Assembly: GCA_003213115.1 (NCBI GenBank)
Contig: QCNU01000004.1
Span: forward strand, 1 to 45,174
DNA: 45,174 bases
From: Pelagibacteraceae bacterium AG-426-L23
GTDB lineage: Bacteria; Pseudomonadota; Alphaproteobacteria; Pelagibacterales; Pelagibacteraceae
Reading direction: 5' to 3'
Positions 24,408 through 32,914 of the stretch are shown here, piece after piece. Every line of letters starts with the position of its first letter. The stretch's first letter is position 1. Both the position numbers and the translations under genes were made by a program. A model generated the notes under the pieces. That model saw only the letters and a list, made by a program, of their open reading frames with translations, was not told the DNA's origin and ran no database searches.

Positions 24408-25730
24408 TTAAAACTTAGCTAATTCAGCGTTAATTTTCTTAACTGCTTCATCAACTGAGATTTGATCATCAATATATTCTCTAGTGATTCTATTTAAGAA
24501 CTGAGAATTAATGATTTTTGATGCTCGAGAAAGTTCACCTTCTTTAACTCCCCATCTGTTTGCAGTATCTAAACCAGCAACAATGTTATCAATAACATCT
24601 GCAGAATAAAGGTCAGTCAATGGTGCTTTTCTATCAACACCTACAGGTAATTTACTCCAAGCTTTCGTGTAAGCACTAGGATCACTTTTGTTTCCTCTTC
24701 TTACAGGGAATTTTCCTTCCGGAGCAATTCCTAATGTCGCTGTATATCCATCACTCATTGAGTATTCTATGAATTTTTTAGCTTCATCTGTATCTGCATC
24801 CGCTGTTATTCCAAAGTATCTCACATCAGCCCAAGCAGCTCCTTTTTTATTGTTAGGTCCACTGAAATTAGTAATAAAACCAGTTTTAGAAGCTAGCTCT
24901 GGTGATGTAGGATCACTATTTATTGTTGGAGGAGCAGAGTCTCTTAATCCTGCTAACTCGTCCATTATAAATGGTGACCAAATAACCATAGGTGTTTTTC
25001 CTGCAAAATATAAAGCTCTAGATTGTTTCCAGAATAATTCTCCTGGAGGACTAGCTTTAGCAATTACTTTATAAAATTCTAAAGAATTCTTTAAAGCTTT
25101 ACCTTGCTTTTTAGTTCCACCTTTTTTAACAAAGTTAACTCCATTTGCTAAAAGTACATGCTCAAGTACTTGACTCATAAAGTTTTCATCTGTTTTAGTA
25201 GCAGCTACAAAGCCAAACATGTCGTTGCTTGATAATGCGTTAACAGCTTTAACTATATTTGCATATGATGTTGGTGGTTCTAAACCAGCTTTTGCAAATA
25301 GATCTTTTCTGTAAACAACCATTTGTGTCCAGCCATCTACTGGAACAGCTGCAATTTTTCCACCTTTCTTAGCCATATTTAATGCACCTGGTGCAAATGT
25401 TTTTTTTCCCAATGATTTAACAACATCATTATTTGCATCTACATCTAATATGCCTGCTTCAGCCCAAGGTAAAACATATTGCAAAGTGTGATAAATCACG
25501 TCTGGAAGATTTCCGGCTGCCGCGGCTGCAGTAGCTCTTGTTCCAAGATCTTTTTCCTCAACGGGTATTACTTCAACACTAATACCAGTTTTAGCTTCGA
25601 AAGCCTTTGCCATTGATTTTTGTTTTTCCATTCTTTCTGGTTGAACTTCAGTTGTCCAGAACGTAATTCCGGCATAACTTGAGTTAACAAAAAATGAAAA
25701 AGCAAATATGTATACTAATATTTTTCTCAT
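24408..25730 (-). CDS. Sugar ABC transporter substrate-binding protein (family 1)
   Basis: A 440-residue periplasmic binding protein of the CUT1 type. A signal peptide (MRKILVYIFAFSFFVNSSYA) precedes the mature start at GITFWTTE. The N-lobe shows MAKAFEAKTGISVEVIPV and AAAAGNLPDVIYH, the hinge region AVPVDGWTQMVVYRKDLFAKAGLEPPTS, patterns seen in MalE/UgpB-like proteins. It is the first gene of the leftward transporter operon and divergent from the ATPase gene. Less AT-biased codons than the neighbouring polysaccharide genes suggest high expression, as usual for transporters in oligotrophic marine bacteria. The ligand is probably a glucoside given the adjacent phosphorylase. Confidence 0.93.
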   Translation of the reverse strand: MRKILVYIFAFSFFVNSSYAGITFWTTEVQPERMEKQKSMAKAFEAKTGISVEVIPVEEKDLGTRATAAAAAGNLPDVIYHTLQYVLPWAEAGILDVDANNDVVKSLGKKTFAPGALNMAKKGGKIAAVPVDGWTQMVVYRKDLFAKAGLEPPTSYANIVKAVNALSSNDMFGFVAATKTDENFMSQVLEHVLLANGVNFVKKGGTKKQGKALKNSLEFYKVIAKASPPGELFWKQSRALYFAGKTPMVIWSPFIMDELAGLRDSAPPTINSDPTSPELASKTGFITNFSGPNNKKGAAWADVRYFGITADADTDEAKKFIEYSMSDGYTATLGIAPEGKFPVRRGNKSDPSAYTKAWSKLPVGVDRKAPLTDLYSADVIDNIVAGLDTANRWGVKEGELSRASKIINSQFLNRITREYIDDQISVDEAVKKINAELAKF

Positions 25731-25836
25731 TATTCCCTCTCTATTTTTATTAATTTTCAGAAAAACCTACCAAATCTGTTCGAATAATAAACCCTTAAAA
25801 AAAAAATATGGCAGGTATGCAAATTTTAGATTAACG

Positions 25837-25866
25837 TTGATTTTTGGTTAAAATAAAATCTAAAAT
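25837..25866 (+). promoter_or_regulatory. Putative promoter of the ATPase-phosphorylase operon
   Basis: TTGATT (25837-25842) and TAAAAT (25861-25866) are 18 bases apart, the same layout as the promoter in front of the B12 riboswitch. The start would lie about 25 bases before the ATG at 25899. The 168-base divergent gap also has to hold the promoter of the leftward binding-protein operon, which I could not place. Confidence 0.4.
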
Positions 25867-25898
25867 ATTTAAATTAAACTCTAGGTTGAAAATTTTTT

Positions 25899-26951
25899 AT
25901 GGCATCTATTGAACTAAAAAATATTGAAAAAAGTTTTGGAACAAACAAGGTAATAAATAAATTTGATATAAAAATAAATGATGGAGAATTTATTGTTTTA
26001 GTTGGTCCATCAGGTTGTGGAAAGTCTACTCTTTTAAGAATGATCTCAGGTTTAGAGTCAGTTGATATAGGAGAAATTTATTTAGATAACAAACTAATAA
26101 ATAATCTAATTCCTTCTAAACGGGAAATAGCAATGGTTTTTCAATCCTACGCTCTGTATCCGCACATGAATGTTTTTGAAAATATGGCTTTTGGTTTAAA
26201 AATGGAAAAAATTTCAAAAAGTGAAATCAATCAAAAAGTTAATAATGCTGCTGCTACACTTCAAATAGAAGATTTACTTGAAAGGAAGCCTAAACAGCTA
26301 TCAGGCGGACAAAGACAAAGAGTTGCAATTGGTAGAGCAATTACAAGGAGTCCTAAAGTTTTCTTATTTGATGAACCATTATCAAACCTTGATGCTGCTT
26401 TAAGATCTGAAATGAGAGTTGAAATATCTAAACTACATAAAAAAATGAATTCAAATATAATATATGTAACTCATGATCAAGTTGAAGCAATGACATTAGC
26501 TGATAGAATTGTAGTTCTTAATAAGGGAAATATTGAACAATATGGAACACCTAATGAGATTTATTCAGATCCAAATAATATTTTTGTAGCAGAATTTATT
26601 GGATCGCCAAAAATGAATATAATTAAAATCAATAAAGAACACATTGCTAACTCAAACACTTTGCACTTATTTAATAATAAAATAACTTTTGATAATTTAG
26701 AATTTAAAGATGAGATTTATATAGGTATTAGGCCTGAAGATATAAGCTTAAAAAGCAATCATGAAATCCAGGTAGATGTGAAAGTTGATCTTATTGAGAA
26801 TTTAGGATTTGAAAAAATCATTTATTCTAAAGTTTCAGAAAATCAAATTATAATTAAATCTTCAGAGAATATTAATAATCATTCACTAAAGATATCTTTT
26901 TCAAAAGATAAGGTATTATTTTTTGATAAGGATAAAAACAGGATTAGATAA
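25899..26951 (+). CDS. Sugar ABC transporter ATP-binding protein (UgpC/MalK-like)
   Basis: A 350-residue MalK-type ATPase that powers the sugar importer. Seen are Walker A GPSGCGKST (near 37-45), Q-loop VFQSYALYPHMNVFENMAF, signature LSGGQRQRVAIGRA, Walker B VFLFDEPLSNLDAALR and switch His in VTHDQVEAM. The C-terminal part (about 235-350) is a TOBE/OB regulatory domain with IGIRPEDI, shorter than in E. coli MalK. It is divergent from the binding-protein and permease genes and runs into the phosphorylase gene after 26 bases, tying transport to catabolism. Confidence 0.95.
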   Translation: MASIELKNIEKSFGTNKVINKFDIKINDGEFIVLVGPSGCGKSTLLRMISGLESVDIGEIYLDNKLINNLIPSKREIAMVFQSYALYPHMNVFENMAFGLKMEKISKSEINQKVNNAAATLQIEDLLERKPKQLSGGQRQRVAIGRAITRSPKVFLFDEPLSNLDAALRSEMRVEISKLHKKMNSNIIYVTHDQVEAMTLADRIVVLNKGNIEQYGTPNEIYSDPNNIFVAEFIGSPKMNIIKINKEHIANSNTLHLFNNKITFDNLEFKDEIYIGIRPEDISLKSNHEIQVDVKVDLIENLGFEKIIYSKVSENQIIIKSSENINNHSLKISFSKDKVLFFDKDKNRIR

Positions 26952-26977
26952 TTTCATTTGAATAAAAAATATTATTA

Positions 26978-28699
26978 ATGTCTACTCAAAAAGGTCAAAA
27001 AAAAATAAGATCTAAACTAGATAATATATACAAAATATCTTTATCTAAAAAAGATATTGATAAATTTGAAGATGAAATAATTCAAATAATTAAAAATTTT
27101 AACAAAAAAATTCCAAGAAAGAAAATGAATATTTCAGAGAAAACTTCATTAATAATTTGTTATGGAGATAGTATTTATTCAAATAAAAAAAATTCAATCT
27201 CATTATTTAAGACTTTTTTCCAAAAAAAATTAAAGAAATATTTTAATATGATACATTTTTTACCTTTTTATCCCTCTAGTAGTGACAGTGGTTTCTCTGT
27301 AAAGGATCATTATCAAATTGATAATAAACTAGGTAATTGGTCTGATATAAAAAAAATTTCAAAATCAAACGACATCATGGCTGATATAGTAATTAATCAT
27401 GCATCAGCAAGAGGTTTATGGTTTAGAAATTTTTTAAAAAATAAAAAACCAGGTAAAAATTATTTTTTAACCATCGACTCTAAATTTAATACTTCAAAAG
27501 TTATACGACCAAGAGATCACAAATTATTAAAAAAAATTAATATTTTTAACAAAAAAGAATACCTTTGGAGAACTTTTAGTCCAGATCAATTAGATCTAAA
27601 CTTTAAAAATCCATCCGTATTATTAAGATTTATTAAAATTATGATTAATCTTATTAATCATGGTGTAACTGTTTTTAGGTTAGATGCAATTGCATATCTT
27701 TGGAAAGAGAGTGGTACAAAATGTATTAATTTAAAACAAACGCATGAAATAATTAAACTTTTAAGAATAATTTGCAGTTCTCTAAATGTAGAAACCATAA
27801 TTGTTACAGAAACAAATCTACCCGAAAAGGAAAATCTAAGTTATTTTGGTAAAAATGATGAAGCTAATTGGATCTATAATTTTTCTCTCCCACCATTATT
27901 AATTCATGCTTTTTTATTTGAAAATAGCTCATATTTAAATCAATGGAGTAGAAAACTTCCAATTACGAAAAGTGGAAACAGTTACTTAAATTTTATATCA
28001 TCTCATGATGGAATTGGTATTAGGCCTACAGAGGGAATATTTAACCAAAAAATATTAAACAACTTTCTTAAAAGACTAAAAAAAAATGGATCAAAATTCT
28101 CATATAGAAAAGTTCAAAATAAATCAAAAAAAGTTTACGAGGCAAATATAACTGTTTTCGATGCACTTAAAAAATCGGACTATGATTCAAAAGGAAAATT
28201 TTTTTTAGAACGATATGTATCGGCACATTCAATTATGATTTCTTTTGAAGGAATCCCTGCAGTTTATTTTAATTCTTTGTTTGGCAAATCTAATGACGAA
28301 GCTAAGTATATAATAACTGGGAATAATAGGGACGTTAATAGATATAAATGGAATATTAAAAATATTTCAAAAAAACTTAATAATAAAAATTCTAAACAAA
28401 ACATATTTTATCGGAAAATTTCGCATTTACTTAGTGTTAGAAGAAAACAAAAAGCATTTCATCCAAATGCCTCAAGACACAATATAAACTTTGGCTCAAA
28501 AATTTTTTCTTTCAAAAGAATAAGTATTAATAAAGAACAAACTATAATTTGTATTACAAATTTATCATCAAAAATTCAAAGAGCAAACCTAGATAAAATT
28601 TATCATAATTGGAATAATTTAATTGGTTCTAAAATTGAAATAAAGAATAAGCTTTTAATATTAAAACCCTTTGAAACAATTTGGTTAAGTAATAGATAG
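26978..28699 (+). CDS. GH13_18 sugar phosphorylase, possibly glucosylglycerate phosphorylase
   Basis: A 573-residue alpha-amylase-fold phosphorylase of the sucrose phosphorylase subfamily, cytoplasmic. Characteristic segments are CYGDSIY (61-67), MIHFLPFYPSSSDSGFSVKDH (91-111), the nucleophile Asp236 in VFRLDAIAYLWK, the acid/base Glu278 in VTETNLPEKENLSYFG and Asp344 in SSHDGIGIRPTEGIF. The RPTEG segment after HDGIG resembles the E. coli YcjM-type glucosylglycerate phosphorylases more than sucrose phosphorylases, which I treat as suggestive only. It would split an imported alpha-glucoside with phosphate to glucose 1-phosphate plus glycerate or another acceptor. It follows the ABC ATPase gene directly. 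Confidence 0.85.
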   Translation: MSTQKGQKKIRSKLDNIYKISLSKKDIDKFEDEIIQIIKNFNKKIPRKKMNISEKTSLIICYGDSIYSNKKNSISLFKTFFQKKLKKYFNMIHFLPFYPSSSDSGFSVKDHYQIDNKLGNWSDIKKISKSNDIMADIVINHASARGLWFRNFLKNKKPGKNYFLTIDSKFNTSKVIRPRDHKLLKKINIFNKKEYLWRTFSPDQLDLNFKNPSVLLRFIKIMINLINHGVTVFRLDAIAYLWKESGTKCINLKQTHEIIKLLRIICSSLNVETIIVTETNLPEKENLSYFGKNDEANWIYNFSLPPLLIHAFLFENSSYLNQWSRKLPITKSGNSYLNFISSHDGIGIRPTEGIFNQKILNNFLKRLKKNGSKFSYRKVQNKSKKVYEANITVFDALKKSDYDSKGKFFLERYVSAHSIMISFEGIPAVYFNSLFGKSNDEAKYIITGNNRDVNRYKWNIKNISKKLNNKNSKQNIFYRKISHLLSVRRKQKAFHPNASRHNINFGSKIFSFKRISINKEQTIICITNLSSKIQRANLDKIYHNWNNLIGSKIEIKNKLLILKPFETIWLSNR

Positions 28700-28731
28700 A
28701 TACACAAGAGTTTTAAAGATCTAAAGAAAAA

Positions 28732-29664
28732 TTACTTGTAGTCTTTAATCTCCTTAATTACGTATTGATCTCTACCTTTTGTTTGCTCAAATATTCTTGC
28801 TAGATAAATTCCCATTATACCTAAGGTGAATAATAAAATTCCTGAAAAAAAAGATATAGCAATTATGATGCTAGTAGCTCCTGGTATGGCAAGATCATTA
28901 AATTTTAGAAAAAGAGCATAAATAATTAAAATAACGGATACAAATATTGAAAAAAAACCAAAAAATATTCCAATATATAGAGGTTTAAGAGAATAACTTG
29001 TAATTCCATTTATAAAATCTGTTATTGGACCAGCAGATAATAAAGGCATTTTAGACTCACCAGCACCTCTAGCTTGTCTTTCATAATTAAGATACGCCTG
29101 TTTAAAACCTACCCATACTGAAAGCCCTCTAACATAAGGTCTAAATTCTTTTTGATTTAAAATTTTCTCTAAAGCTTTTTTTGATATTAATTTATAATCA
29201 CCTGCTTCGATTGGTAAATTTATATCAGATAAAATATTTATTAAATAATATGCTATTTTAGTTACAAACATTCTAAATTTTCCTTCACCTTTTCTCTTAG
29301 TTCTTATTGTGTGAACTACATCAAATCCCTCCTCATATTTTTTTAACATGTCAGGAATTAACTCTGGTGGATCTTGAAGATCAGTATGTAAATAAACCAC
29401 CGCTTCACCTGTGGCATGTCTAAATCCCGCTAACACACAAGGATCTACACCAAAGTTTCGGCTCATGTTAATAATTTTAATTGGATAATCTTTTTGTAAT
29501 TTAAGTAAAATGTCTTCTGATTTATCTGTCGAGTCATCGTTTACAAAAATTAATTCATACTTCCAATCAGATGAATTTTTTAAACTACCATGCACTCTCT
29601 CAACTAATTTTTGGATATTGCCTTCTTCATTTCTAAAAGAAAAAACTACAGATAAAAGTTTCAT
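28732..29664 (-). CDS. Family 2 glycosyltransferase, GtrB/DPM1-like, module 2
   Basis: A 310-residue GT2 with the same architecture as the 13591-14520 protein: catalytic domain with SVVFSFRNEEGNIQKLVERV, FVNDDSTDKSEDIL and the metal-site segment VYLHTDLQDPPELIPDM, then two C-terminal transmembrane helices (about 230-255 and 265-290). VRGLSVWVGFKQ and RGAGESKMPL are typical of GtrB-like undecaprenyl-phosphate sugar transferases. It closes the minus-strand module 2 operon and presumably loads the module 2 sugar onto the carrier lipid. Convergent with the phosphorylase gene, 32 bases apart. Confidence 0.9.
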   Translation of the reverse strand: MKLLSVVFSFRNEEGNIQKLVERVHGSLKNSSDWKYELIFVNDDSTDKSEDILLKLQKDYPIKIINMSRNFGVDPCVLAGFRHATGEAVVYLHTDLQDPPELIPDMLKKYEEGFDVVHTIRTKRKGEGKFRMFVTKIAYYLINILSDINLPIEAGDYKLISKKALEKILNQKEFRPYVRGLSVWVGFKQAYLNYERQARGAGESKMPLLSAGPITDFINGITSYSLKPLYIGIFFGFFSIFVSVILIIYALFLKFNDLAIPGATSIIIAISFFSGILLFTLGIMGIYLARIFEQTKGRDQYVIKEIKDYK

Positions 29665-29700
29665 TTTTTTGTTATATAGTTTGTTTAAATAGTACTCTAA

Positions 29701-30738
29701 TTATACTAAAATTAAGTATTTGTACCATTCAATTGTTCTTAATAAACCTTCTTTAATATCGACTGATATTTTATAATTTATTGTTTTTAGTATTTTGCGG
29801 TTAGAAATTCTTATCACTTTTGGTGAACCAATCATTTTTGATCCACGATTAACTACTTTTTTATTTGATATTTTTCCAATCATTGAAAAAATTTTACCCA
29901 GAGTAATCATTTTATGATTGTTTAAATTAAATATTTGATTTTTAGACTTCGCAGTTATTTTAACCATCATATTAATAGCGTCAGAAATAAATAAATTTGA
30001 CCTAAGTTGTTTTAAACCTCCATAAATATCTATTTTTTTATTTTTAATCGCTCTTAAAATTACCTGATTTAAGACTCTCTCGTCATTTAACTTAACACCT
30101 GGTCCGTAGATTAAACATGCCCGAAAAATTGTATAATTATTGAAGCTATTAACTATAAAAGATTCTCCAAATCTTTTGCTATCAATATATGCTGATCTAG
30201 GGTGCGTTGATCCTGTATTACCTGCGCTTTCTTCTGTACATTTTTTTTCATTTCCAGAATATATTTCAGTAGTACTTAAATATATAAATTTAGAATTTTT
30301 TTTTAAATTATTTTTTAAATCAATAATTGTATTAGAATTTAATTTATATGTAGAACTTTTATACTTTAAAAATTTTGAAGGCTGTCCATACCCAGCACAA
30401 TGAAAAATTATGTCATATTTTTTACTCTTTTTAATTCTTTTTTTATTTAAATTTAATTTAAAAAAATTTATTTTTTTATTTTTTTTGAAGTATTTTTTTA
30501 CAAATTCAAAAAGAGAAGTATTATAGGTTCCATCTACATAAATATTTTTTCTTTTTTCAACATTAAGTTTATTAAAAAAAAATAGTAAATTAATTCCAAT
30601 AATTCCAGAGACACCTGTTATAAGTATTCTTTTATTGTTGAAAAAATTAATTTCATTTGCTGATATTTTTTTAATATCAATTTTATTTAAGTTTTCTATT
30701 AATTTATTTTTGGTAAGTTTTTTATTATTTAAATTCAT
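29701..30738 (-). CDS. NAD(P)-dependent epimerase/dehydratase (extended SDR), module 2
   Basis: A 345-residue extended SDR. The cofactor loop GVSGIIG is at residues 42-48, preceded by a 35-residue N-terminal extension. The active site has YLSTTEIYSG (153-162) and Tyr184-x3-Lys188, followed by IFRACLIYGPG and LRSNLFISDAINMMVKI, patterns of UDP-glucuronate decarboxylase/GDP-sugar SDRs. It overlaps the transketolase C-half by 14 bases, the same position as the SDR of module 1, so a reduction or epimerisation step after C2 transfer is the inferred role. It is only distantly similar to the module 1 SDR. Confidence 0.83.
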   Translation of the reverse strand: MNLNNKKLTKNKLIENLNKIDIKKISANEINFFNNKRILITGVSGIIGINLLFFFNKLNVEKRKNIYVDGTYNTSLFEFVKKYFKKNKKINFFKLNLNKKRIKKSKKYDIIFHCAGYGQPSKFLKYKSSTYKLNSNTIIDLKNNLKKNSKFIYLSTTEIYSGNEKKCTEESAGNTGSTHPRSAYIDSKRFGESFIVNSFNNYTIFRACLIYGPGVKLNDERVLNQVILRAIKNKKIDIYGGLKQLRSNLFISDAINMMVKITAKSKNQIFNLNNHKMITLGKIFSMIGKISNKKVVNRGSKMIGSPKVIRISNRKILKTINYKISVDIKEGLLRTIEWYKYLILV

Positions 30739-31576
30739 GTATCTTTTTTAATATACTTTCATTGCAAAATTTTAGATATTTATCTTGAACTATTTTATCT
30801 CCGTATTTATGAATTATTGTTTCATTATATCCGATTGACAAAATTTTAGTGTCTAAGAAATTTTTTTTTCTTATTTTTCTCTCTAATATGCTTCCAAAAT
30901 ATGGTTCAATAATTATTACTTTTTTATATTTTTTAATGAAATCAAAATTCATATTTTTTGATATGCTATTAATGTAGTAAACATCCATTTTTTGGTTAAA
31001 AAATATTTCACTATTTGCCGCGTTTCCTACAATAATAATTATTTTTTTATTTTTATTTCTTTTAATAAAACTATTGTTTTTAATTGGTTTTTTTCCAACA
31101 TTTCCCGACATTCTAAAATAGTTTACTGAATTATTTTTATAATTTTTTTTAAAAAGATAATCAAATTCCTGTGGGTTTGAAGGTAAAAATAAATTTATAT
31201 CATCATAATTAGATAAAACACTTATATCTTCAAAACAATGATGAGTGGTACCTAATTTTGCATAGTCATTTGAGCCTCCGACTGAAACAATATTACAAGA
31301 AAGTTTGTTGTAAACGAAATCAACTTTGATTTGTTCTAATGCTCTTAAAACTAAAAAAGGTGTTATAGTATGAATTACTGGTATGTAACCAGCTTTTGAC
31401 AATCCTGCTCCAAATCCTAACATGGTTTGTTCCATTGTGCTCATATTTAAAATTCTATTAGCAAACTTTTTAAAAATGTTTCTAAAAGAGAAAATACCTA
31501 TATCTCCAAGTAAACAAAAAATTTTTTTATCTTTTGTCATTAGTTGTTCAATTGTTTTAGGAAAAATACGTCTCAT
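30725..31576 (-). CDS. Transketolase-like ThDP enzyme, C-terminal subunit, module 2
   Basis: A 283-residue counterpart of the 15363-16256 protein. The ThDP glutamate is Glu49 in LNMSTMEQTMLGFGAGLS; further matches are PVIHTITPFLVLRALEQIKVDF, TTHHCFEDISVLSNY and NYFRMSGNVG. The first half aligns well with module 1, the last 100 residues much less. Its ATG overlaps the stop of the N-half gene (ATGA), a coupled pair. As in module 1 the substrate is inferred to be a keto nucleotide sugar. Confidence 0.82.
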   Translation of the reverse strand: MRRIFPKTIEQLMTKDKKIFCLLGDIGIFSFRNIFKKFANRILNMSTMEQTMLGFGAGLSKAGYIPVIHTITPFLVLRALEQIKVDFVYNKLSCNIVSVGGSNDYAKLGTTHHCFEDISVLSNYDDINLFLPSNPQEFDYLFKKNYKNNSVNYFRMSGNVGKKPIKNNSFIKRNKNKKIIIIVGNAANSEIFFNQKMDVYYINSISKNMNFDFIKKYKKVIIIEPYFGSILERKIRKKNFLDTKILSIGYNETIIHKYGDKIVQDKYLKFCNESILKKIHEFK

Positions 31577-32326
31577 ACTTTAAGTTCCTTTTTAAAAATT
31601 TCAATTTCTTTTGCAGTAGGAGCTCTATGATGCCATGCAGGATTATCAGCGATCGATTTGATGCCATATCCCTTAATAGTGTTTGCAATAATTATGTTAA
31701 AAAGATTATTTTTTAGAGTTTTTTTTAATGTTTTGTCAAATTTAATTAAATTATGACCATTTACTTCATATATTTTATTACAAAAAACAGCCAATTTTTT
31801 TTTCAATTTTAAAAATTTAATACTTCTAAAATCAGAGTTATTTCTATCTATAATTAAGACCAAATTATTTAATTTATAATTATCTATAGCATGCAAACTT
31901 TCCCATGTTGTTCCTTCCATAAGCTCTTGATCTCCCATTAAACATATAACTTTTTTTTTATTTTTTTTTTGTTTTAAAGCATAAGCAAAACCAACAGAGT
32001 TTGGTAGACCATGTCCAAGTGAACCTGTAGAAAAATTAAATATAGGAAGTTTTGTAGAATCAGGGTGACCACCTAATTTTGAGTTCAGTTTACAGAACGA
32101 ATAAAAAGTTTTTTTTATTAATATATTTAAAGAAATACATTACTGCATACATGCCTATTGATGCATGACCTTTGCTTAAAATAAAAAAGTTTTTTTTGAT
32201 GTATTTTTTGAATATTATATAAAGAATTTCTAAAATTGAGAATGCGCTACCTACATGACCTTCTTTTGTTTGATAACAATTTTTAAGAATTAAATATCTT
32301 ATTAAATTTATATTTTTATTCTGCAT
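31573..32326 (-). CDS. Transketolase-like ThDP enzyme, N-terminal subunit, module 2, frameshifted
   Basis: An N-half transketolase subunit split by one frameshift. The frame from 32326 gives TKEGHVGSAFSILEI and FFILSKGHASIGMY and stops at 32090; the frame ending at 31573 is open from about 32110. Deleting one A from the A8 run at 32116-32109 yields a continuous 250-residue protein through NKKTFYSFCKLNSKLGGH, FSTGSLGHGLPNS and LMGDQELMEGTTWES to RAPTAKEIEIFKKELKV, close in length to the 265-residue module 1 protein. The ThDP motif reads GDQE where transketolases have GDGE. Sequencing error, slippage or real decay are all possible; see the findings. Confidence 0.8.
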
Positions 32327-32344
32327 ATTATATTATAGTTTTAG

Positions 32345-32842
32345 TTATTTATCTCTTTTAGACAAGATAGGTTTTTTAATTGGCCATTTATAATTGATTT
32401 TTGGATCATTCCATTTAACTGTTATTTGGTCTTTTGCATCAACATATTTTCCTTTAAATGACCATTTATATGCTAATAAGGCTTCTTTTGATAAGCAAAG
32501 CCAGGAGTTTAAAAACATTGGTGGGATAAGCACAGAAGTTTTATTTTTTTCATTTAGTCTAAATGAGGAAAATTTTAAATAGTTTTTTGAATTACGCCTA
32601 AAATCGACAACTACATTAAGTGTTTCACCTTTAACACAAGTGATCAATTTCCATGACTTTGTATCTCCATGAAAACCTCTGAGCACATTTTTTTTTGATG
32701 AAGTGAATTTATCTAAATTAAATTTAATATTTTTAAAATATTTTTTTTCCCAAAAAGTCCAAATTTGACCTCTAAAATCATTAAATGCGTTTACTTTAAA
32801 ATATTTTACTTCATGTAGTTTTTTATCTGAATAGATAAGCAT
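32345..32842 (-). CDS. RmlC-like nucleotide-sugar 3,5-epimerase family protein
   Basis: A cupin protein of about 165 residues from the ATG at 32842; a TTG four codons upstream is an alternative. It resembles dTDP-4-dehydrorhamnose 3,5-epimerase: FNDFRGQIWTFW, then NVLRGFHGDTKSWKLITCVKGE with catalytic-type His58, NVVVDFRRNSKNYLKF with Asp80, and LAYKWSFKGKYV. The last 10 residues keep the WNDPKINYKWPIKKP tail of the family. It is the first gene of module 2 and may epimerise the keto sugar before or instead of a dehydration. The dinucleotide carrier is unknown, and dTDP-sugar synthesis genes are absent here. Confidence 0.82.
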   Translation of the reverse strand: MLIYSDKKLHEVKYFKVNAFNDFRGQIWTFWEKKYFKNIKFNLDKFTSSKKNVLRGFHGDTKSWKLITCVKGETLNVVVDFRRNSKNYLKFSSFRLNEKNKTSVLIPPMFLNSWLCLSKEALLAYKWSFKGKYVDAKDQITVKWNDPKINYKWPIKKPILSKRDK

Positions 32843-32914
32843 ATATATTTTCAATGAGTTTTGATATAATTAGATTATAATTGTTCTTACAAATTATACA
32901 ATAAAAAATACATA

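Noticed and set aside
25831-25840. LacI-type operator around TTAACGTTGA
   Set aside because: The dyad is imperfect and no LacI-family gene is in the window.
28699-28740. Terminator between the phosphorylase and GT2 genes
   Set aside because: Only a weak ACAAG/CTTGT pairing with a long loop, not convincing as a hairpin.
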